In this document: piece by piece, positions 57,540 through 64,000 of the stretch | Layout of the letters: each line of letters starts with the position of its first letter | Numbering within the stretch: position 1 is the stretch's first letter | Assembly: GCA_030068075.1 (NCBI GenBank) | Contig: CM057826.1 | Location: 74,435,312 to 74,499,311 of the forward strand | DNA: 64,000 nt | Source: Paguma larvata | Taxonomy: Eukaryota; Chordata; Mammalia; Carnivora; Viverridae | Direction of reading: 5' to 3' | Program-made: the position numbers and the translations under genes | Notes under the pieces: generated by a model | The model's database searches: none | Told to the model about the DNA's origin: nothing | Seen by the model: only the letters and a program-made list of their open reading frames with translations

Positions 57540-58290
57540 CACCGTGTTACTTACAGTTTTTGAAACTACAAATAATGCTACATGATAACTTTGCCCAAAG
57601 GTATTTTCGTTGTACGAGACAGAAGTCTTCAGGGTAGATTCCTAAAAGTAGATTCCTGGTCAAAGTTGGTTCATGTGTAGTTTTGTTAGGTGTTGTCAAA
57701 TTCTAGCCAGAAGGGACGTACCTGCTTGCATTTCCACCAGCAATGTTGACAATGACAGCACAACCTCAGCGACATTCCATTTTCATACTTTTAATTTGTT
57801 TTCCAATTTGATGGGTGAGAAATAATACCCTCTTGTTTTGATTGAGCTTCTTTAAATATGATTGAATTTGAAAATGTTATAATACTTACAAGAATAATTT
57901 TTCTATATTTTCTGTTAACTATTCATATATTTTTCTCTTGTTTTCAATCAGAGTTTGCTAGTTAATGCATGAGCTTTAAGTCTTTTTTTTAAGCTTTAAC
58001 ATTAGGAATGTTAGTACTTTGTTTTGAAAACTGCCAGTTTCTTCCCAATTTCACAGTTTTCACTGATGATTTTATGTTGATTTTCACAGGACGAAAAATT
58101 TAAACATGTTTTCACATACTCAAATTCATAAATCTTTTTACTTATTGTCTCTGGATTTTTAAAATCTTAGTTAGAAAGCATTTCCCTGCACTGAGATTGA
58201 AGAGAATTTCACTGTCATATGTATATAGTTGTATATTTTTTACGTTTGTAACTCTAATTGAAATGGATTTTTTTCTTTACACATGATGTG
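57540..58290 (-). mobile_element. Ancient LINE-1 ORF2 end/3'UTR, minus strand
   Basis: Antisense motifs in order: 'TGAAACTACAAATAATGCTA', 'GGTAGATTCCTAAAAGTAGA', 'GCATTTCCACCAGCAATG', 'TTTGATGGGTGAGAAATAAT'. Old and diverged. Right edge approximate. Confidence 0.65.
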
Positions 58291-58618
58291 AGATATGTTT
58301 TTTTTTTTTATTACAAATGACTACCAAGATGTTCAAGCATTTTAACTAAAAGTCTGAACAGCCAAAGCAATCTGCAGAAAGAATGAAGCTGGAGGCATCA
58401 TGCTTCCTGATTTCAAAGCATGTTACAAAGCTATAATATTCAAAGCACTATGGTATTGGCATAAAAACAGATACATACCCCAATGGAACACAATAGAGAG
58501 CCCAGAAATAAACCCATAGATAGTCTAATAATTTAGGAGAAAAACAAACAAACAAAAAACAAGAATATAAACTGAAAGAACAATCTCCTTAATAAAATGA
58601 ACAGCCACGTACAAAAGA

Positions 58619-58897
58619 ATGAAACTGGACCACTATTTTGCACCATATACAAAAATCAACTTGAAATGGATTAAAGATTTGAACGTAAGACTTGAAAACA
58701 TCAAACTCCTAGAAGAAAATATAGGTGGTATGCTCCCTGTCATTGGCCTTGGCAATTATTTTTTGGATTTGCCACTAAAAGCAAAGACAACAAAATCAAA
58801 AACAAGTAAGACTACATCAAAGGTGATCAGTAGCAAAATGAAAAGCCAACCTACAGAGTTGGAGAAAATATCTGCAAATCATATAATAAGGGGTTAA
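58619..58897 (+). pseudogene. LINE-1 ORF2 C-terminal fragment
   Basis: A 92-codon open stretch with MKLDHYFAPYTKINLKWIKD, LNVRLENIKLLEENIGGML and MKSQPTELEKISANHI. This is the same ORF2 C-terminal segment as at 7,117-7,398 but an independent copy. Closed on both sides by stops. Confidence 0.87.
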
Positions 58898-59311
58898 CGT
58901 TTAAATATATTAAAACCTCATCTAAATCTATACCAAAACCCAAAAATAATCCAGTTAAAAATGGGCAGAAGATATGAATCCCCTTTTTTCCGAAGAAGAC
59001 TTTCAAATGGCTAAAAGGTGAAAAAATGCAAATCATCAGGAAAATGCAAATCAAAGCCATGATGAGGTATTACCTCACACCTGTTAGAATGGTTATTATC
59101 AACAACAAACAAAACAAAACAAACAAAAACCACAAGCATTGGTGAGAATGTGGAGCACAGGGAACCTCTGGTGGGAATGTAAACTGACACTGCCACTCTG
59201 GAAAACAATATGGAGGTTACTCAAACAATTGAAAATTAACTACCATATGATCTAGCAACCCCAATTCTGGGTGTTTACCAGAAGGAAAGGAAATAATAAC
59301 TCAAGAACTCC

Positions 59312-59368
<57 letters not shown>

Positions 59369-59450
59369 CATATATATATGTACATATATATGTATACATG
59401 TATATATATAATGCATATACATGTGCATATATAGATATATATTGCAATAT
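59312..59450. repeat. (CT)n then (TA)n compound microsatellite in L1 3' region
   Basis: CTCTCTCTCTCTCTCTCT followed by a long TATATA stretch with CA/TG interruptions, within ORF2 C-terminal sequence. Confidence 0.9.
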
Positions 59451-59945
59451 TATTCAGCCATATAAAAGAAGGAAATCTGACATTTGCAACAAATGAGATT
59501 GAGGCTGAGGGCATTATGCTAAATAAAATATGTCAAGCAGAAAAGGACAGAATGCCATATGATCTCAGTTATATGTAAAATTTTTTAAAGAAAAAAAGGA
59601 ATTTATACAGAGAACAAACTGGTAGTTGCCAGAGGGAGTGGGGGAAGACAGTTGAAATGGTGAAGGGGGTCAAAAGGTACAAAATTCTGGTCATGAAATA
59701 GATGGGGATGTCATGTACAACGCTGACTATAGTAATAATACTGTATTATACATTTGAAAGCTGCTAAGAGAGTAGATCTTAAAAGTTCTTATCACAAGAA
59801 AAATGTGCATAACTTTGTGTGATAATGGATGCTAACTAGATTTATGTGGTGTTTACATTGCAGGTCTGAATGTACATATTTCAAATCATCATGTTGTACA
59901 CTTGAAATTAATATCTTATGCCCATTGTATCTGAAAAAAAAATAG

Positions 59946-61413
59946 TGGAAAAAAATCCAAATTATGTCAGACCTCAAGAAAATATTGCAACTGTATTGCT
60001 TACATAATTAGGACCTGCATCCCATCTAAAATGGGAGGAAAGAGAAAGAATAGGGGAGAAAAAAAATAAAGCTTTACTCAAACCACTGGATAAATGTACA
60101 ACCTCCAGAGTTTAATATTCCCAGTTTCCTTTCGCACAAAGTCGTGGCTTGAGGATCAGAAACATGTATACAATAGTTCTTTTTTATAAATCCATTGCTG
60201 ACATTTGGTCTGTGCTCAGGGATGAAATATCTAGGGAGAGTGTTTCAATATTACAGGGGGAAAAAAGCCAGACAAGCTACAAATTCACAACTTTCCTAAA
60301 ACCTCTTTAAGCACTGAGGTTTCTGGCCAACAAACAGAGCAAAATCTAAGGAGATGACTGAAGGAAAAGATTGGACACAAGCAATGTGTACGAGACAGTG
60401 AGGTACAAGGAAGAGTTTATTTAGCATAAGTTGTGAACTGGATGACATCAGACATGTATTGCTGAGGGAGCGTGAAGCCCTCGTGGCCACAGAAACTAGT
60501 GAGTCTACTTCCTCTTTGGGGTTTTCTCCTTGAGCCCTGTCAGGTGCTCATGGAAATTACTGGATAAAGTCGTACAAAAATGTCCTTAATGTTTCAGACT
60601 TAGATGAAGAATGGAAGCTACTGCATGAAGGGTACACAACTCTCCTTCTTCCTTTCTCCATTCTACCCTTTCTGAAATAAAATTTTCAATATGTGGAGGT
60701 TCAGAGCCATGAACACTATCACTATTGGGCACTCAAGTAAACATATTACATCTAAAGGAAAGGAACAGAAACACAAAACCAAACAGAAAGACTTGCCCCT
60801 GGAAGAGGAATGGAAATCCAAGAGGTGGGTCCAGAAGTGCATCTAGGGAAGGTACAGGGGCACCGAAAAAATGGTAGCTGAGTCTCAGGGACTTGGTACT
60901 TTTCTAAGATAAAGGCTAAATCAGAAAAACAAAGTACATTCTCCAGAGTTGAATATTGTATTTGAGTTCTCCAGAGAAAAAACCCAATAGAATGTGTACA
61001 CAGTACCTCCAGATTGCAGAATTTTCTGATTAAGTTTTCAGGCACAGAACAGCTGCTTTCTGCTTTGTCTGCTTCTCGCTCCCCGCACTTGACCTTTAGG
61101 GGTTGTCCAATGCCTTATGTGCATGATTGCTTGTAAAATATTAGGTTCGTGCATTTTTTATAGTTCTTTTTTTTCCTCCATGATTATAATGTCTCAAGGC
61201 CTGGCAGTGTGGTGGTGCTGAACTGTGCATAATTATTTTCTTCCTGACTCACTAAGAACTCAGCAGGACCTACGTTATACTTTCTCTTCAAATTCTCAGT
61301 ATTTATTTCTCAGGAATCTGGGGCTTTCGCAGTGTCCTAATTATTCTCTGAGATCTTCGCCCCCTTGACTTCTGCCTCTCTCTGATGTTTTCTGACACAT
61401 TTAAAGAACTTTT
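59946..61413. other. Unassigned sequence, 1.5 kb
   Basis: Composition is nearer to unique DNA. Minus-strand open frames at 60,296-60,490 and 60,752-61,045 lack motifs. No repeat family recognised. Confidence 0.4.
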
Positions 61414-61427
61414 TGTTTTCAATTTTT

Positions 61428-61628
61428 TTTAAGTTTACTTATTTTGAGAGAGACAGAGGTAGCGTGAGTAGGGGAGGGGAAAGAGAGAGGGAGACAGAGA
61501 ATCCCAAGCTGGCCCTGTGCTGCTAGCGCAGAGCTGGATGGGGGACTTGAACTCAGGAACCATGAGATCATGACCTGAGTCAAAACCAAGAGTCAGACAC
61601 TTAACTGACTGAGCCATCCAGGTGCCCC
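61428..61628 (-). mobile_element. CAN-SINE, minus strand
   Basis: Tail side 'AAGTTTACTTATTTTGAGAG', 'GAGACAGAGAATCCCAAGCT', 'GAGATCATGACCTGAGTCAA', complementary head 'TGAGCCATCCAGGTGCCCC'. Perfect 14-bp target duplication TGTTTTCAATTTTT at 61,414-61,427 and 61,629-61,642. Confidence 0.95.
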
Positions 61629-61642
61629 TGTTTTCAATTTTT

Positions 61643-61920
61643 AAACCCAAGTTTTATTACTTTCAGTGGTGCAGGTTTAGTCTTATATTTTCCTGAGGTC
61701 GTTAATGTTTATTCTAGTGATGTCCTTTTTCTTTTAAATCTTTGCTCTTGGGTATGAAATTGTTTCTTGGTTACTTTTGTTCTAGTGCTTTCGGATTCTG
61801 TTCACTCTTCTTAAATTCTGGTGAGTCTCAGATAAGTGAACTTATCATATATTTTAATCTGTTTGTAGATACTTAGTGATTTACAGCATAGTTTTCCTTT
61901 ACTAATAGTTACTGAAGGTA
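61643..61920. other. Unassigned T-rich sequence
   Basis: Nothing recognised. Confidence 0.4.
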
Positions 61921-61921
61921 G

Positions 61922-61952
<31 letters not shown>

Positions 61953-62008
61953 TGTATAGGTGAAATATATATATAGTGTGTATATATATGTATATATGTA
62001 TATATGTG
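61921..62008. repeat. (TA)n and TATATG repeats
   Basis: A pure TA run at 61,921-61,945, a CACACACTGTATAGGTG interlude and a second TATATATGTATATATG tract. Confidence 0.88.
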
Positions 62009-62282
62009 AAATACAGGATATACAGTCACAAAAGGTATATTCCATCTTACTGTCAATGACTGTGAATTAGTTGCTGAAAATTATGCTTTGGTATTTGATC
62101 ATTTAGAATCTTGTGGCCTCATGCCTACCAGATATAACAAAGCCTATGCATGCATCTTTGCCTCTGCTAACTGCATAACTGAAATTATTGCTCATGACTA
62201 AAAGACTGTTTTATTGTTAACGCCTTCTCCTTAGGATATGTGAACAGTGTGGAAAAAATTACTAGAAATGATTCTAATAATA

Positions 62283-62716
62283 TAATAAATCTTGCCTCCA
62301 AAAAGATATATCCAAGTCCTAATCCCTGGATTATCATATTTGGAAAGAAGATGTTTAAAGACGTAATTAAGTTTGAAGTGAGGCTATCATTCTGAATTAT
62401 CCAAATGGGTGCTAAATCCAATAGGAGAAAAACGCTGACAGAAGAGAAGATAGACATATGGAGGAGAAGGAATGCGAAAACAGAGGCAGAATCTGACACA
62501 GATGTGAATGCCAAAGAAAGTCCAGAGCCACAAGAAGTTGGAAAATGGGGGGGAAACAGATTCTTTCCTAGAGCCTTCATAGGGAGTACATACCTGCCAA
62601 TACCATGATTTTGGACTTCTGGCATCCAGAACTATGAAAAAACAAATTTCTGTATTTCAGATGCCCCCAAATTAGGGTAATTTGCTACAGCATTCCTAGG
62701 AAACAGTTACTATCCT
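62283..62716 (+). mobile_element. MLT1-like MaLR solo LTR
   Basis: Sense-strand MLT1 order: 'TTGCCTCCAAAAAGATATAT', 'CCAAGTCCTAATCCCTGG', 'TTGGAAAGAAGATGTTTAAA', 'ACGTAATTAAGTTTGAAGTG', 'CCAGAGCCACAAGAAGTTGG', 'TTTTGGACTTCTGGCATCCA' and the terminal 'GGGTAATTTGCTACAGCATT'. No internal sequence follows, so it stands as a solo LTR. Open frames on either strand here (including a 146-codon one on the minus strand) are by-products. Confidence 0.82.
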
Positions 62717-63003
62717 CTGTCTGGAGATACCACTTCTAGTTTTTGAATATCTGCAACTAGTCATTTTGTCCCCAGTATATCATCCTATAAATTTTAAAAA
62801 TTTGTTTAACTTCTTCAATGTTATTCAATCAACTTGCCATTTTTCAGAGATACGTCATCAAATGTGAGCCACTGAGTGTTTTTATCACTTGGAAAGGGAA
62901 GAGTAGGCTGCCTGTCACAGTGCTTGGTCCACTAACTTAAAACAATCTACATCATATTCTGAGTATACTAATTCTAATCCATTTAATTAACAGTTAATAT
63001 ATT

Positions 63004-63020
63004 AAAATCAAGTTATTCAG
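63004..63020. repeat. Target-site duplication, left copy, of the paired SINEs
   Basis: AAAATCAAGTTATTCAG; right copy AAAATCGAGTTATTCAG at 63,472-63,488, one mismatch. Confidence 0.92.
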
Positions 63021-63235
63021 GGGCACCTGGGTGGCTCAGTCAGTTAAGCATCGGACTTCAGCTCAGGTCATGATCTCATGGTTCACGAGTTGGAGCCCAC
63101 GTTGGGCTCTGTGCTGACAACCAGGGCCGGGAGCCTGGTTCAGATTCTATATCTCCCTCTTTCTCTGCTCATGCTCTCTTTTTCTCTCTCAAAAATAAAT
63201 AAGCATTAAAAAAGTTAAAAAAAAAAAAAAAAAAA
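63021..63235 (+). mobile_element. CAN-SINE, first of a pair
   Basis: Head 'GGGCACCTGGGTGGCTCAGT', 'TTGGGCTCTGTGCTGACAAC', and 'CAAAAATAAATAAGCATT' followed by a long poly-A. Confidence 0.96.
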
Positions 63236-63244
63236 GAATCAACA

Positions 63245-63407
63245 GGGGCACCTGGGTGGCTCGGTCAGTTGAGCATCTGACTTCAGCTCAGGCCATGATT
63301 TCGCAGTTCATGAGTTCAAGTCCTGCATTGGGCTCTGTGCTGACATCTCAGAGCCTGGAGCCTGCTTCAGATTCTGTGTCTCCCTCTCTTGGCCCCTCCC
63401 CCATTTA

Positions 63408-63445
<38 letters not shown>

Positions 63446-63471
63446 AATAAATAAACATTTAAAAAATCAAT
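63245..63471 (+). mobile_element. CAN-SINE, second of a pair, with (CT)n expansion
   Basis: Head 'GGGGCACCTGGGTGGCTCGG', 'CTCAGAGCCTGGAGCCTGC', a (CT)n run at 63,411-63,442 and 'CAAAAATAAATAAACATT'. It begins about 10 bp after the poly-A of the first SINE, with AATCAA on both sides as a possible short target duplication of its own. Confidence 0.96.
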
Positions 63472-63488
63472 AAAATCGAGTTATTCAG

Positions 63489-64000
63489 AAGTAATTTTAA
63501 TTTTGATTTCTAATATTCAAATTTTATTTTAATGGTTCATTTTCATTTAGATTGCTTGAATAAAAAATGGATTATCATACAACATGTAATAAAAATACTA
63601 TAGTTTTCTGCTCTAATGTGCCTTTCCTTCTAATACATGTTCATTACCCCAGCTCTGTATGAAGGAATGAAAAGTATAGAAATGAAATACTACTAGTAAA
63701 AATAAATGAAATACTACTGTAAATAAAGGGTATGGCCATCATGCTATTCAACTTAATAAGGAATTTTTTTGAGAAGCATTTCCAACAGAATTGATATGAC
63801 AGTGTTAGTAAATTTCACTGTTTCACTTAAAGCTGCTTTCATTGCTGACACAAAAAAATAGGGGAGATAAAATTAAATGAGTAAGTTATTTTCACAAGTT
63901 TCATGGAGATTTATATTATCTAGATCTTTCTTAAGTTTCATTTTAGTCTCTGGAGTTTTCAGAGCTTTGATTCTTAAATACCTGACAGACAGGATTCAGC
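63489..64000. other. Unassigned AT-rich sequence
   Basis: A small direct repeat AAATGAAATACTACTAG / AAATGAAATACTACTGT lies at 63,681-63,720. No gene or repeat family recognised. Confidence 0.4.

Larger units (their letters stand above)
58343..59945 (+). mobile_element. LINE-1, 5'-truncated, plus strand
   Basis: Last third of ORF2 and 3'UTR: 'GAACAGCCAAAGCAATCTGC', 'GAGGCATCATGCTTCCTGAT', 'GGTATTGGCATAAAAACAGA', 'ACCTCACACCTGTTAGAATG', the late 3'UTR 'ATCATGTTGTACACTTGAAA' and an A-rich end. It carries a (CT)n/(TA)n tract. Younger-looking than the L1s at 4 and 57.5 kb. Confidence 0.9.

Noticed and set aside
62185..62625. 146-codon minus-strand open frame
   Set aside because: It lies antisense over an MLT1-like LTR and has no family motif.
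63021..63100. tRNA gene-like head sequences of the SINEs
   Set aside because: The tRNA-Lys-like heads keep promoter-box-like words but are followed by the SINE body and A-tail and do not fold into a full tRNA.
1..64000. CRISPR array, bacterial operon or phage content
   Set aside because: No spaced direct-repeat array and no prokaryotic gene organisation; the repeats present are mammalian retroelements.

Overview
The window looks like nuclear DNA of a carnivoran mammal, most likely a cat-family (feliform) species. It carries about two dozen copies of a tRNA-Lys-derived SINE with a 'CCTGGGTGGCTCAGT' head, a pyrimidine-rich middle and a 'CAAAAATAAATAAACATT' plus poly-A tail, the feline version of the carnivore CAN-SINE. 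It also carries LINE-1 copies with carnivore-type sequence. Base composition is AT-rich. I found no convincing host protein-coding exon, RNA gene or CpG-island promoter: this reads as gene-desert or deep-intron sequence made mostly of transposon layers. Repeat names are recognised from memory of family consensus sequences, because no search could be run.

Layout. 1-4 kb: AT-rich DNA with an L1 3'UTR scrap, three SINEs, an L2 and a MIR remnant. 4-8.3 kb: two plus-strand old L1s separated by a TA minisatellite; the second lacks most of ORF2. 8.3-12 kb: mostly unassigned sequence with two SINEs. 12.3-15 kb: minus-strand L1 with a nested SINE. 15-20.7 kb: mostly unassigned, with L2 remnants and a Charlie-like DNA transposon containing (TG)n. 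20.7-25.5 kb: minus-strand L1 whose 5' part is a GC-rich block joined straight to the ORF2 endonuclease. 25.5-31.3 kb: old minus-strand L1 material with an 81-bp tandem duplication, local hairpins and a long inverted repeat. 34.4-43.6 kb: the most structured part, where an ancient plus-strand L1 is split by a nearly full-length (about 7.3 kb) feline-type L1 in the opposite orientation, itself carrying two SINEs, a 188-bp tandem duplication and a (GA)n expansion in ORF1. 43.6-52 kb: mostly unassigned sequence with MIR, MER5A and ancient L1 pieces. 52.4-54.1 kb: a long ancient L2 with a recognisable reverse-transcriptase region and 3'UTR. 54.4-60 kb: old L1 fragments, TA repeats and a 21-bp hairpin. 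60-64 kb: unassigned DNA, an MLT1-like LTR and two SINEs inside one target-site duplication.

No genes act together here. The only protein-coding relics are L1 and L2 ORFs, all broken where I could check. The observations worth following up are structural: nested insertions with readable target duplications, two L1s missing internal parts, and inverted or tandem duplications suggesting template switching. I did not find a convincing new biological system.
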